Shown here: positions 35,851 through 47,960 of the stretch, in pieces | How the letters are laid out: each line of letters opens with the position of its first letter | Position numbering within the stretch: position 1 is the first letter of the stretch | Source: Odontocerum albicorne | Taxonomy: Eukaryota; Arthropoda; Insecta; Trichoptera; Odontoceridae | Direction: 5' to 3' | Assembly: GCA_949825065.1 (NCBI GenBank) | Contig: OX463849.1 | Coordinates: 40,825,852 to 40,889,851 of the forward strand | DNA: 64,000 nucleotides | Program-made: the position numbers and the translations under genes | Notes under the pieces: model-generated | Told to the model about the DNA's origin: nothing | Database searches by the model: none | What the model saw: only the letters and a program-made list of their open reading frames with translations

Positions 35851-37684
35851 GGAAGGAAAGATTTATAGTTGTATTAAAATATGTGGGATGTTGAGAAAGC
35901 AAAATATGTTATGTTATTACGAATGAAAGGTCTCTGCCTACCCAACACGTATAATGATATGTATGTAGAAAACATTACTGTTTTATTACAGTCAATCTTT
36001 CACGTGACGTTAGTGCAAAACATCTTCAAAATTATAATACAAAACCTTCATTATTTTTCTAACGGTAGATTCTGTCTTCGAAACAAAAATATGTTCATTT
36101 ATTTAAATTCAATTTAAGCAGTTAAATTCATTAATACATTAAACAACCTCACGACACGAATGCTATCAACTGGCGCCTTAAAAATTATAAATATTTACAT
36201 TAAAACCGAGTTTTGTCTTGTGGATGCAGTCGTTTTCTTTGAAGTTTCAATAAAAATGCTCGGTTTCACCGCAAAACTTTATTTAAACTTCCCACAAATA
36301 AATAACTTTGAAGGTGTTCATTTGTATGCAAGTTGCTTTTCATATGAACGATTTCGGAATAAAAAACACATTATTCTTTCAGTTTGATTAATGGCTGTGT
36401 TTTTATTTTAACTTATTAATCCATTTATTTTTTTATTGGTAATTTATGAGTATATTATTCTATGAAATTTATTTGTTTAAGTTTAGATCCTGAGTTTTTA
36501 ATTTTTTATAATTGTAATAGGCTTTTAAATTTGATTTTTATAAGTTTTATGGAAATTTATTCGTTTGGTGACTGGGAGAATAAAATGGTCTTCCGAACAA
36601 TTTACCGAGCCTTCGAGTTAAGAACCACTGAAGTAGGCACGTAATTCACTGTTCGTTGTAGCACTCTTTATTACTGTCCATTACTACCTCCCACGTACAG
36701 AGGTGACCACAATAGTACACGTCTATTGCTTCTGTGTATTTGACCAGACGATCTCTTTTATTAGACTATTACTTTTATTTTTTTTTTGAATTCTTTGGGA
36801 ATCGATCCCCTGGGTAGAAGTTAAGGGGTTCATCAATTCAGATATGTGAAAGTAACCACACGAATAAATCTAATCAATCGAATTAGAAAATTACATGTAG
36901 AAAAATTTCGATAAAGGACTATTCATAAAATAAGTATTAAAACAAACACAGTTGAATCGTAAAATTAATAAATACATGAATAAAATCATAATAAGGTTTA
37001 AGAAATAAGGGTTTTTACTAATTCCGAAACTAAGTTGATAAAAAGCTTGACTTCGATCCCGAATTTTCCTTCGTGCACTGGTCCATCATTTTTACAAAGT
37101 TGCAGAATCATTTTTACAAAGTTGGCCGGTGATCTCTCATACTCTGACCCATATTTCTGGTTATTGTGAAGAAATTGTCATATAATAATAAGCTCACCAC
37201 GGTGCACCGTATGCAACAAATGGGTTAATAAATACAATATAATTATTAATATAGAACATAAATAAATACCCATCATAATTTCTCCACTTTATCTTAATAA
37301 TGTCAGATATAGCAAATCCCATTTTTTACGCAAACTTTCTTTTTTAATTCGTCAGTTAGCTTTTTATCAAAATATGAGTTTTCATTGGGTGTTAGGAAGC
37401 AATGCTGACATTCTCCTTTGATTGGATGTCGTTTAAATATGGTACTACCGCAGCTTCGGTAATATCAAGATCATCAGTGAGAAATCCTTCCACTTAAGCA
37501 GTTGACATAAGATGACCCAATAGATTCAACATGTCATCAACACGCCCAGTCGCCTTTTCTTCAGTTGCCATCAGAGTCTCTTAAGTCTGATAAGTATTCG
37601 GAGATTTCTTGTTTAATGTTGAAAATGTTCGTCGAAGTTATTTTTAAATAAATACGGATTGATCGAAAAATGTAATATTATAAA
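35851..37684. other. Anonymous sequence with minor repeat traces
   Basis: 35875-35960 resembles the extreme 3' end of the LINE relics (aaaggtctctgcctacccaa). 37135-37240 resembles a SINE-A tail (accatatttctg-like, aataagctcaccacggtgca). 36590-36760 is less AT-rich with no recognised content. Open frames at 35881-36644 have no recognisable domain. Confidence 0.4.
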
Positions 37685-38165
37685 ACTAGACGATTAACCC
37701 GTGGTTTCAGAGTTTTTGCACGGTTCCAGAGTTTTATCATGATGTTTTAGTACTGTTAAAAAAATGTTATGCTATAAAACGTTGCTTGTAAATTAATTAC
37801 TATTAAAATTGACATTTTATATAACTTTTCAAATAAAATACCACATTAAACACATCAATATCGCTCGACACATCTCCTGATAGCTGTGTGTCAATACTAT
37901 AAAATCTTCATTAGCGATAATTACTTGTTCCCCTCTACCTCAGGCCGTGGATTAAAATAAATTATTATGAACAGTGCACAGCTCATTTATTTTACAAAAA
38001 TTCAAAAATATAGCGAAATCTATTATTAAAAATCACATATATCTTAACTATTTTCGAATAATACGCTATTTGGGAAACATACGTTTCGGGATTTTAAATT
38101 TGTTTTACATCAAACAAACTTCAGAGCGTTACGGATATATCTGAGTAATTATTATAATAATGTGT
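37685..38165 (+). repeat. Dispersed repeat family G
   Basis: Co-linear with 7585-8065: ctagacgattaacccgtggt, gcacggttccagagtttt, the aaacacatcaatatcgctcg block, gatagctgtgtgtcaatact, ggccgtggatt and cagagcgttacggatatatc. Confidence 0.7.
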
Positions 38166-38759
38166 GTTAGCTTTAATAAATACGTTAGTAGAACAAACGG
38201 AGGAAGATATTATAAGCCGTACCCACATAATATTTCAAAATGAATTCAAAACACGATCAATATGAATTGGAAATCTGTCACTTATATTCGTGATTGAAAT
38301 ATATCATGTAACCGTATTCCAAGAAACTAAAAATATGTGATTTTGTTACACGTACAGCTCGATATACTTCCTTGCATGGATAGTATCCTTTTAAGGTTCT
38401 AACCGATTGTTTTTATAAGCGATAATTCATATTAGGATGTGACTGAAATAAATTTCGGTTACGCTCTTCATGGAAAAGCGAAATATGATTTAAATGCGCA
38501 CATAACATTTAATAGACATCTGTTACGAGTCCTTTAGGACTGATTATAAGTTCCTGTTAATGTGACAATACAAGGAACCACGTATGTTTTGAATACGTAT
38601 TAGGTTATTTCGTTGAAATTATATAGTAGGTGGTAGGGCTACTTTAGTTAGTATATACAAAGAAAATTATCTCATAAATGACGTAGGGTATCCTATATAT
38701 TTCATATAAGATAAACTATTGGATATATGCGGTAAAATAATCAATGGATTTTATAAATG
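38166..38759. other. Anonymous AT-rich sequence
   Basis: Nothing recognised. Confidence 0.45.
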
Positions 38760-39430
38760 AACTATATTTTAAAGAGTATCTCATATCGCTCATATTTGAT
38801 ACACAAAATTATAAATATAGTAGGTAATCTCATATCTGATATACGAGAGTATATGATATAAGTAATAGGGTATATCATATCTCTCATATTTGACACACAA
38901 AATTATATATATAATTGGTAACTCATATCTGATATACGAGAGTATATGATATAAGTAATAGGGTATATCATATATCTCATATTTGATTCACAAAATTATA
39001 AATATAGTAAGTAATCTCATATCTGATATACGAGAGTATATGATATAAGTAATAGGGTATATCATATCTCTCATATTTGATTCACAAAATTATAAATATA
39101 TTAGGCAATCTCATATCTGATATACGAGAGTATATGATATAAGTAATATTGTATATCATATCTCTCATATTTGATACACAAAATTATAAATATAGTAGGT
39201 AATCTCATATCTGATATACGAGAGTATATGATATAAGTAATAGGGTATATCATATATCTCATATTTGATACACAAAAGTACACATGTAATGGTCTATCTC
39301 ATATTTATCATATTTGATAAACGAAAGTACGAGTACCAACGTAGTACAGTATCTCATATCTGATATACGAAAGTACATACATAAAATAATATCTCATCAT
39401 TTTTCATATATAATATAGGAAAGTAAGGCA
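38760..39430. repeat. Tandem array, about 94-bp palindromic unit
   Basis: Six to seven copies. The unit includes ctcatatctgatatacgaga, gtatatgatataagtaatag, ggtatatcatatctctcata and tttgatacacaaaattataa. Each unit contains inverted ATATCATAT/ATATGATAT motifs, so single strands could fold. Both edges are more diverged than the centre. TACGAGTA occurs in a diverged edge unit at 39328. Confidence 0.93.
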
Positions 39431-39814
39431 CGGTAATATATTTCATATCTCGTCTAAAGTGTTCGGCGGTTGTCCGATCATGGACTCTCGCTCCATATAA
39501 GCAAACTTTTTTATTTCACTGCTTCTCACTTCTTCTTTTATTGTCCATGGTGTAATGTTTTTGTATCAGTGTCCAACTAACATTGTACTGTGTGACATTG
39601 AACATTCCAATGTTCCAATGTTCCAACTCAACTAACATTGAACATTCCAATGTTTCGGCTAAATACATAGAATGAACGGTGAAAGATGAAACATTTTGAT
39701 ATGGCAGAAAGGAGTAAATTAAGCCTAGGTAAAAAGAGGTAGATATTGGTTCTTACTGCCTACCTTATTGGGTACATTGCTTGATGGTTCTTCTAAGAAA
39801 AATCTTTAAGGTAG
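39431..39814. other. Anonymous sequence with short duplications
   Basis: 39590-39657 repeats aacattccaatgtt. 39660-39800 may contain a small LINE 3' relic (ttactgcctaccttattggg, then tgatgg). Nothing else. Confidence 0.4.
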
Positions 39815-40060
39815 ATTTGATATACTCATATATAGTTTGTTTATAATATATGGAGTTGGTCAAACAAATACTCATATATAGTTGGTTTATAATATATGGA
39901 GTTGATCAAACAAATACTTGTATATAGTTGGTTTATAATATATGGAGTTGATCAAACAAATACTCGTATATAGTTGGTTTATAATATATGGAGTTGATCA
40001 AACAAATACTCGTAAATAGTTGGTTTATAATATATGGAGTTGATCAAACAAATATTCACA
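39815..40060. repeat. Tandem array, 46-bp unit
   Basis: Five copies of ttggtttataatatatggag, ttgatcaaacaaat and an end variable between copies: actcatatatag, acttgtatatag, actcgtatatag and actcgtaaatag. The variants differ exactly at the CpG of a TACTCGTA octamer. Confidence 0.95.
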
Positions 40061-40069
40061 TACCTTTTG

Positions 40070-40330
40070 AGATAAGCAGAAAAGACAGATCTGTATACGT
40101 ATCATCTGCATCTATATATCTCGTAATACATGCTCTCTTTTTTCATAATGTTGCCTTTTCTCTACTTAAATTTTTTCTTTCCCTTTTTCCTCGGTCTACC
40201 ACTTCCTCGATCTCCATTGGTTTCAAAGTTTTTTATTTGATTTGTAAGGCTTTTGCAACCCTTCCTCTCAATGTGAACAAACCATATCAAGATTTGTTTC
40301 TCAATTCTACTTATAACGTATATCTCTAAT
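40070..40330 (-). pseudogene. LINE ORF2 C-terminal remnant, decayed
   Basis: The plus strand carries the reverse of the LINE tail: an agataagcagaaaag start, ctcttttttcataatgttgc, cctcggtctaccacttcctc and tatcaagatttgtttctcaa. On the minus strand a GRGRP-like motif is replaced (VVDRGKRKEK). The 113-codon plus-strand frame here is a shadow of it. Confidence 0.5.
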
Positions 40331-40959
40331 CAACAGTCATCCTTTTCCTACATTTTTTAGTCAATTAAACTTTAAAATAAAAAATATTCCGCGCATGGCA
40401 CACATTTATGTGTATAGACAAAATAAAGTGAAATAAGCATAATTTTGTGAATACTTGGGTTATGTCACAATATACCTAAAATATCCGAGTTTTTAAAAAC
40501 GTGCGATATAAATGTCAAGTACGAGTATATTTATTGTATTTGTGTTAATCTCGTATGTTCAGATTTATTTTTTAATTCAAAAGTACACTCAGTTCTAAAT
40601 TTTGTTTTAAGGTGGTTTTCCTGTCAAAAATGGTAATTTTGTTGAATTCGGATTTGGTGAGAATTTTGCATACTTATTCCTACTTGTTGGAAGGTCACCT
40701 TCCACATTATTTTGAAACACCCTTTGTGTGTTCTCACGCCTTGGGTTAGGTGTTAAAATGTACGCCAAAACACGCAGTGTTATTTATATACATTGTATGG
40801 TGAACAATTTTCCTTTCAAGTTAAGATTAACATTAATTTTAATGCATATCATAATTGAGTTTCTTCTTCTTTCGCATGGTATCCTTCAACTTATCCACAT
40901 TGGGGATTTATAAATATTAAAGAGCATGACAGGCAGATGTAATTGTATTACTTACATAC
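40331..40959. other. Anonymous AT-rich sequence
   Basis: TACGAGTA at 40520. No other feature recognised. Confidence 0.45.
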
Positions 40960-41200
40960 CATCACACTATCTTCCTTTTGGGGTAGGCAGAAAGGAGAGC
41001 GCGCCAGACTGTCCTATTGCGACACCATCTTTTGCATCTTATACATCCATATGCCTTCTCATATAGCTCCTACAATTTATCTGATTTTTTACATTTCCTT
41101 CTTTCAAAATATCATACACTTGATCCAACCGTATTTTTTATGGCCTTCCTCTATTATGCCTTTCAGTCACATTTACACTGTATATTTATTTTGCTAGGCT
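40960..41200 (-). pseudogene. LINE ORF2 C-terminal remnant
   Basis: The plus strand reads ttttggggtaggcagaaagg, gacaccatcttttgcatctt, atacatccatatgccttctc, tacatttccttctttcaaaa and cttgatccaaccgtattttt. This is the reverse complement of the end of the 52200-52420 relic. It lacks any RT motif. Confidence 0.65.
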
Positions 41201-41234
41201 TTTTTCATTAATTCGTGAATTAATGAATATTATC

Positions 41235-41640
41235 TTCGGCTTAAGTAATCGAGTTGTCGAGCTTAGAGTCACTGATGTTTTCATGGAAGTTCATCATTGC
41301 ACGTGATAGCAACATTAATATACGTGAAAAAGCAACAACATTCGTACACGTACTCGGCGCGTGTGAGTGTTGCTCCCAAATGAACTCTTAACTCTGTTAC
41401 AAGACAAGGGCCAATTTTTGGGTATCATCAGTAATCGAGCCCATGATTCCAGGGTGGAAGTCAAACGTGTTAACAAAAAGGGCACTAGAGTTGTCGTAAT
41501 TATTTAGCGATAAAATTTGTGATTTGCTGTAATATTCGCAAGAAGGGTTTGAACACGTTAAACAATATAAGTGAGATATTCTGTACAATTGGTCCCTTTT
41601 TCTTTCGGATCGGGACCGAAAATTGCAAGTGCAATCCTTG
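41235..41640 (+). repeat. Dispersed repeat family E
   Basis: Related to 51295-51545: both show an aatcgagtt...cgggtttagaatcactgatg-type block (here gagcttagagtcactgatgt), a gcacgt block and a CpG-rich core (here acgtactcggcgcgtgtgag; there aacaacactcgccgcgagta) followed by gaactc. No protein was recognised. Confidence 0.55.
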
Positions 41641-42359
41641 ACGTGATCTATCCGACGCCACAGCTTTTATATCAGTCAAATGTAGTCTACCGACATAGTT
41701 TCTATGTTTTTTTTATTTTTTATTATACAAAGTAAATTATTGTATAAACATTTGTCAAGGCTATACCTATATACAAATTTATTACTTAACTAATCTTAAT
41801 TATATGTTATAATTTATGAACTTACTTAATCTTATTTTTCTACATATCATTTTAATTTCATTTATTTCAACTTTAATATATGATTTCTTAGAAATAATCA
41901 ACACCTACATACTACTTATAACTAGATAACAATTCTTACACTAATTATTTAGCAAAATCAAGTCCACTAGTTCAGGCTACTTGTATTCCATCACATTCAC
42001 TCAGACCTTGGTCGTCCCAGCTAATACTGTTTCTATGTTGTTTACTGCACCTTTTCCCTGGTCTTCTACTTGGATTTAACTTCAAGACCTATAGAAATCT
42101 ATCATGGTTCAATGATGTTGTACAAATAATAAAAAAGTAATATTACGGTAAATTAAAAAAAAACTTCTAGCCTAGACAAACTTACTGATTTTTAATAATA
42201 ATAAATATACAATTTATAAAAGAAAGCTGACCCTCCTCAAAGGCGCACTAACCCGGAATTCAAATTTACTATTATAAACAAATTGTTAATATTAAAACCA
42301 AATTTTTTTTGATTATAAGGATGAGAAGATGGTCCATACAGTCTTGAGATTAGGTAGTT
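41641..42359. other. Anonymous AT-rich sequence
   Basis: No supported feature. Confidence 0.45.
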
Positions 42360-42590
42360 TCTCACATGTGCTTATATTTAGAAACATCTATTTGGTAAAA
42401 AAAACGCATAAAACTTAGAGGAACTTCAAAGAAACCTTTGCAAATTTTCCATTATGTCATAGTACGAGTAAAACATTCAGCTTTAGGTGGAGTGTAGAGT
42501 ATGTTTGCAATGTTCATATTTTTTTATAAGATCTCTCAAAAAGGGTTATCTTCAAGTGCTATCTAAAGCTGAAAACACCACCCATTTCTC
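42360..42590 (-). repeat. Dispersed repeat family F
   Basis: Reverse complement of 33835-34090: gaaacatctatttggtaaaa, aaagaaacctttgcaaattt, attatgtcatagtacgagta, cagctttaggtggagtgtag, ggttatcttcaagtgctatc. It carries a hexamer (CGAGTA) at 42475-42480 that the two sister copies lack. Confidence 0.8.
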
Positions 42591-43699
42591 TAACATTGAA
42601 GTAGTCCGTTTCACGCCACAGGACCAGTAACGGCAAAAGCCCTGTCATAATATTTTTCACTTCAGGTTGGTTGTTAGAGATTGCAGTATGACAATTATCA
42701 CAATGTTTTACTATATAACATAATATGATACAATCATCAAGTACCATGCAATATAATCTTATATTGCAGAATTAGTGAATTGTTTTTGTAAACGAACGCC
42801 AAGTTATAAATTATTAAAAAAAAATCTAATTCATGTTTTTTGTTTGAAAAATAAACCAAAGGATTTTAACATATAACAACATTTTAGGGATAAATTGTAA
42901 CATGAAATATGTTCAAAAATGTATCAATGACCTCAATTACAAGCTAAGAATATTAATTCTATAGTTAAATTGTGAATCGATCCCGGCCTTTCAGTTGAAG
43001 ACATCGTACTAAGAAGGAAACGGAGGTCATAATTTTTCATTCCATATCTGCTAAAAAGTGGAGGTTTGCCAATCTTCCATACGATTATAATATTAATTGG
43101 AATGAAATATTAGAATTTGCAACTAACATACTGTTAATACTCTATTTGATATATTAAAAAAAAAACGTACTGACTATTGAAGGATATACGAAGTATTGTT
43201 CATAAGTATCCGCTTAAAAACAATAGATAATATTATAACAATCACACAGCTATTTAGAATAAAACTTGTTCCTTCGCATAATATGAATATAACAGGGCTT
43301 ATATAAGCCTTCAAAGAATAAGTTATATTCATTAATGATACTTAAAATTCAGTCCGCGTACTCATTACAAGATTAGATAAAAAATCGACACATGGTGAAT
43401 TAGAATAAGTTCCCGGAAAGTGAATGGCAATAAGATATGGCGCATATATATGTATATTCCATACATCCATCATGGGAAGCGAATTATTCATTAGCGAGCC
43501 ATAATGTATAGAGGACATCCTTCTCGAGATGATTATCTTTGCGGTAGGTATCTAATCACGATTTGACAATATGTCAATCGTTCATAAATCACATGGTTGA
43601 ACAAGGAACTGTTTAATTTTTTAATATTTATATATAATTTTTTGAACAATCAATTCGAGTTGAAAGCCAATGGTTGTTAAAATGAGTGATTTTATTAGT
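42591..43699. other. Anonymous sequence with a decayed tRNA-like head
   Basis: 42970-43032 has reverse SINE-A head traces (gtgaatcgatcccggccttt, then aaacggaggtc). The remainder is unassigned. Confidence 0.4.
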
Positions 43700-43850
43700 A
43701 ACTAGCTGTACCCGGCCACGCGTTGCTGTGGCTCAGCCTGGTTTTTGAACACGAACTATTTGAAAATTTAATATTTATTATTTATTATTTATTATTTAAT
43801 ATTTAATATTTAATTATTTATTATTAAATATTTAATATTCTAAATCAAAA
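43700..43850. repeat. GC-rich repeat end plus ATTT low-complexity tract
   Basis: agctgtacccggccacgcgt followed by tgctgtggctcagcctgg is a GC-rich block of a kind often seen at insect transposon ends. I cannot name the family with certainty. It is followed by a 43768-43848 tract of tttatta/aatattt units. Confidence 0.45.
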
Positions 43851-44084
43851 TGAAAATAAGTCGAAATCTACATTGCGTGTGTTGCCGTCACGTTCAACAG
43901 GAGGCGCTCCCATTATTTCGTATGTTTTATACACTTTTTGAAATACAACTGTATAAAAAAAATAATATGTAAACATGCTTGTATACGAATGAAACCTTTT
44001 GTCAAAATTTCAAAGCAATGAAAAATAAGACAAACAGTTAAAAAACGAAATGAAAGAATCGGAAACATCGAAAATGCAATGTAT
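43851..44084. other. Anonymous sequence
   Basis: Nothing recognised apart from a short GC-richer run at 43875-43915. Confidence 0.4.
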
Positions 44085-44260
44085 AATCTGGTGGATTTAT
44101 TGCCATGTGGCAGTTTTTTCCAACTAACCAAAAAGTGTTAAACAAGTCGTAAGTGAAAACCAGACTCGAATATATTTTATAAAATCTACGTATCAATCGG
44201 AATCAAACCTGCAATATCTTGAAGACAGATATCTTATCAACTAGCCCACGGGGGTTGTCA
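44085..44260 (-). repeat. SINE-A copy
   Basis: The plus strand shows ataatctggtggatttattg, ccatgtggcagttttttcca, actaaccaaaaagtgttaaa and the reversed head atcttatcaactagcccacg. The B-box is partly decayed (aatcggaatcaaacctgcaa). Confidence 0.8.
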
Positions 44261-45009
44261 ATGATGATGACTGTATGAGTTAAATAAAATATGTGTGTAG
44301 CATATGTTGGCGGCCATGTTACCTTTCATGCTAAGCAAGCGGGTGGCCCAGGTTCAATTTCAGGTGAATTACTCATAAGCTGTTTAACATTAGACTTTGT
44401 TTTTCTGTAGGTTTCGTGTTGTAGGTATATAACAAAATCTTATTAAGCAAATAGCGTAATGTTAAACAACTCTATCTAACAAAACGCTACAGCAGATTAA
44501 AGTTTTGATCTCCAAGTACTCGGATCTTTGGATTTGATTTGTCAAGACTGTGTGCTTGCTGAAGTGCAATAAATTGCACTCAATATACTCATATAAGCAC
44601 AGGCGTAAATCATTAACAGGATGGCTAACAATCATTCTCGATCATGAAGAATTGCCTAACATATTGTAACATCGTAAAAGTAAATGTGAAAATCGAGTAA
44701 AAACCGAACACCATCTGTAGGTCTTAATTGCCGTTTTATAAAATTGACTGAACCCCAAATGGTTCCGAGTCTGGGAATGTATACAATACGCCAGATGACA
44801 GATCCAGTCTATTGTAACAGTCCTGGTCTCCAAGAGTAATCCTCGTCATACCCTTCGGTCTTCAATAGAAGTTCTCCAATTCCATATTAACATTGTATCG
44901 TCATTATGTCGTACCGTCTACGTTTTACTCTCCTAAAAACTTTTCAACTAATGGCTTATGCCAAAAAAAATTTTTTTACTGATCGCATTTCGTCCTATTA
45001 ATTGTATTG
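44261..45009. other. Anonymous sequence with a tRNA-like trace
   Basis: 44300-44370 has gcggccatgttacctttcat and a B-box-like ggttcaatttcag, not clearly SINE-A or SINE-B. No gene. Confidence 0.4.
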
Positions 45010-45230
45010 CATTACATTTTCATTGTATACAGTACCAACTAGAAATATACTAACGAGACCTTAAGTAAAACCCAGATTGCAATTCTTTAAAAAAACATTG
45101 GCTTCAAACGAGAATCGAACCCTTGAGGTTGAGTTGGGTAATTGGTAAGACATACCATATGTCTCCTAACCATTGAGGCTGAGTGAGAGACACATGTCTT
45201 ACCAACTAGGCCACCGAAGTTCTTCGGTCC
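45010..45230 (-). repeat. SINE-A copy with rearranged, partly duplicated head
   Basis: Body and B-box (gagaatcgaacccttgaggt on the plus strand) are followed by an inverted piece containing a forward A-box (gggtaattggtaagacatac) and then the expected reverse head (atgtcttaccaactaggcca). The head half thus occurs in both orientations inside one copy. Confidence 0.75.
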
Positions 45231-45484
45231 CATCCTGAAAAGACCCTTTTATATATGTAAATGTCATTTTCACAACTTCTACTATGTTAGGATCTCCAAA
45301 TGTTTTAAATATTATAGTTCTTGTTTATTTCGAATATGTTATTATTATTTAATATTTTCACGTAAATAAATTTACCGGATTAATTTCTTTAAATAAATTT
45401 CTTTTAAAGCTTTATTTTCATAATTATTATTCCCACCCCTATGTATTTAAAGTATATAAAAAAACGATATGAAAAACACTTAAA
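45231..45484. other. Anonymous AT-rich sequence
   Basis: Nothing recognised. Confidence 0.4.
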
Positions 45485-45735
45485 TAAATTTAAATAATAG
45501 ATAAATCTCAAGTAAAATAGAGATTGGGGTGGGAGCTGTTTAGGAATCAAAGAATAGGAATATTTTGAGATGAATAATGGTTTCTTATTTTGTTCTTAAA
45601 TATCGATAAGCATATAGCACATCTAGTTGGGCCAGGAAGTTCGTTACAATGTCGAGCCGATCGAACCGTAAAATATGATGTATATAATGATGTGTGATGC
45701 CTAGGTATAAATATGTCACCCCTCCGCCCTTATAG
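45485..45735 (+). repeat. Dispersed repeat family H
   Basis: Direct match to 54540-54770: ataaatctcaagtaaaatag, aggaatattttgagatgaat, gttcgttacaatgtcgagcc, gatcgaaccgtaaaatatga and a gtgtgatgcctaggtat-to-gtcaccc end. Confidence 0.75.
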
Positions 45736-46024
45736 CAAAATATATCACCACCATCTTAAGGTGAAACCATATAAAGCTTATATAAGATATTTGAGCAGAT
45801 AGGCTAAGAATGGAGAGCTAGAATTAAATTTGACCAATAAAAGATAATATTCACAATGAGAACTAGAAAAGAAAGCTTCCAACTTTGTAAATTAAGTTAA
45901 TTATTATTAAATTTTGAGTGAAACCGGAAAAATGTTCAAGTCGTGATTAAAAAGCAGATTGAAACCCATTTTTACAAAAACAAGCGTGACAACAAGATTT
46001 GAGCTCACAACCATGAACAAAACT

Positions 46025-46310
46025 TATCATCTAGGTCATGGATAAAGGTGGGTAAGAAACATAAGATGGTTTGGGCATGTGGAATGAATAAATGAAGAAA
46101 AATTAACAAAATAAATGACTAGTGCAAATTTGAGTGGAAGGCATGGTAGAAAATACCAAGGAAATAATGGTTTGTTTTTGAAAGAAGGAAATGTAAAAAG
46201 TCAGGAAAATCGTGAATGACCTATTAGAATGTATATAGATGTAAATGAGTTGAAAATGGGTGTACCCCGACAGAAAAAATGGTGTGATGGTACGAGTATA
46301 TACGAGTACG
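46025..46310 (+). pseudogene. LINE ORF2 C-terminal remnant
   Basis: gatggtttgggcatgtggaa encodes the WFGHV-type signature (MVWACG in the wrong frame, WFGHVE in the right one). Next come gaataaatgaagaaaaatta, a gagtggaaggcatgg block (SGRHG), aggaaatgtaaaaagtcagg and tgtatatagatgtaaatgag. Downstream, two TACGAGTA octamers (46291, 46301) sit in what looks like a gtatata tract. Confidence 0.65.
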
Positions 46311-47789
46311 TATTTAATTTTGAAACTTTGCAAATTAATTAAGGAAAATCTAAAATTTGAGAATATCAATTGTCGAGTACGTGTTCTACTTACAAGGAAA
46401 ACATATGTGATCCTACTGAAGATACTGCTGAAAGCTGGAAATATGCTAGAACAGCTCAAACAGTCTGAAAAAAGGATGATAAGATTAGTTTATTCTGTAG
46501 GATTTAATCGTCTCTCGATCCAATTTTTTTCCCTAAAATTTTAAAATAAAAATAATCAAAAATTATAGCACAGCCCTTAAGTGAGATATCTGGGCGTGTG
46601 TCGATTTATAATCAGTCAGAGATCTGGCAAAATGTCCAAAATATTCAGCGAACATTTTTTCCGTTGGCTCCTGTATATTTCACGGGAGCCATACCAATAA
46701 AATTTAAATGGCGTCATCAGATATTCCATCCGTTGTCCACGCGATGACTAATGGCGTTTTTAATGCTTTATATTTGCGACAATTTACAGACAGTTAATAC
46801 GTGATTGGTTTCAAAGAACTCCCTACATGTTTATGTTGATTTTTTATTCAAAACACAGTATTTAGTATTCCGTGTTGGGTGTGTTCTTTTCAATTCTTTT
46901 GTTTTGATGTCTCGCTACCTTCGGAAATAATGTGTGAAAATTTGGTTTTCGTCGGTGCCGGCATCGTAACTTGAATGACATTTGGTAACATTAATCAATC
47001 AGTAGGAGGGCGCAATAAATATATCACGGCTCTGTTCACAAGGGATCCCGAATTCTTTTTTTTAATTTTTTTATTTGTACACTGTATTCAGGATATAAAT
47101 GATTTTGAAAAACATTGTTTTTTATTGTTAGAAAAAAAGACACTGTTCAACATATTTTTGCTAGAAAAATCATCTATGATAATTGCACAATTTGCTCTAT
47201 ATTTCGCGGATTCAAATATCATCCAAAAGCTACAATAATACGTATAAAAAGTCTTGTTTGAGTCTCAATTAAAACAATATATCATGGGGGAAATTTTTGT
47301 ATCTGATTGTGAAACATATTTAACCATCAAAGTGAAAAAAATTATAATAAATTATCACATTATATTAAAAAAATTATTTTTATAAAAAAAACTCGATTTT
47401 ATTTTAAAATAGTGAATATGATTGACTTAATTGAGTGTTATTGTATTATATTTTAGGAAGATATTAAATTAAAACAATATTTCATATAATATTGCGCTGA
47501 TCGGAAAACGTTTGGCCAATTTTTCAAACCCCAAAATGTAAAATGATTGAAATGCTATAACATACACCCCAATCGGTCTGCAGTTCTTTTCAAACCACTT
47601 ATAATCATTTAAATAAATCTCACTTTGTATTCTAGCTCTTTCGAGTCGTTGGATGGAAGTTGTACATTGAATACATCAGCTTTAATTATTTTGGTTTAAT
47701 TTGTATTTTTTTGCGATATAACGGCCGCTGGAACAGTTTAGGTACCCATTATTGATTTCGAGACATTTCTTTTGATTTAACAACCTCGT
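46311..47789. other. Anonymous sequence upstream of dys exons
   Basis: 46570-46800 is less AT-rich and has a short hairpin (ggctcctg ... cacgggagcc, 46664-46689). It might be regulatory or a 5' exon of dys, but nothing in it decides this. Open frames at 46260 and 46975 have no recognised domain. Confidence 0.35.
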
Positions 47790-47960
47790 GGCTAACGATC
47801 CTCATAGTCTTTTTAGTAAGATATCTGTTTTCTCACCCACTTAATACTAATTTCAAGTCTGGTTGGGATTTCAAACATCTTTAACATATTTTTAGTTAGT
47901 TATAAGAGATTATCACGTTGTGATATACCAGTTTTTACTATATACAACGAAAACGTAATG
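47790..47960 (+). repeat. SINE-A copy, decayed head
   Basis: Body blocks are clear: caagtctggttgggatttca, catctttaacatatttttag, ttagttataagagattatca, then tatacaacgaaaacgtaatg. The head keeps only tagtaagatatctg. Confidence 0.68.

Noticed and set aside
39988..40329. 113-codon plus-strand open frame
   Set aside because: Its first part is a 46-bp tandem repeat and the rest is antisense to a LINE relic. No conserved domain is visible.
46103..46459. 118-codon minus-strand open frame
   Set aside because: It is the antisense shadow of a LINE C-terminal relic whose sense strand carries the recognisable signature. The same holds for 15105-15323, 29778-30153 and 52109-52429.
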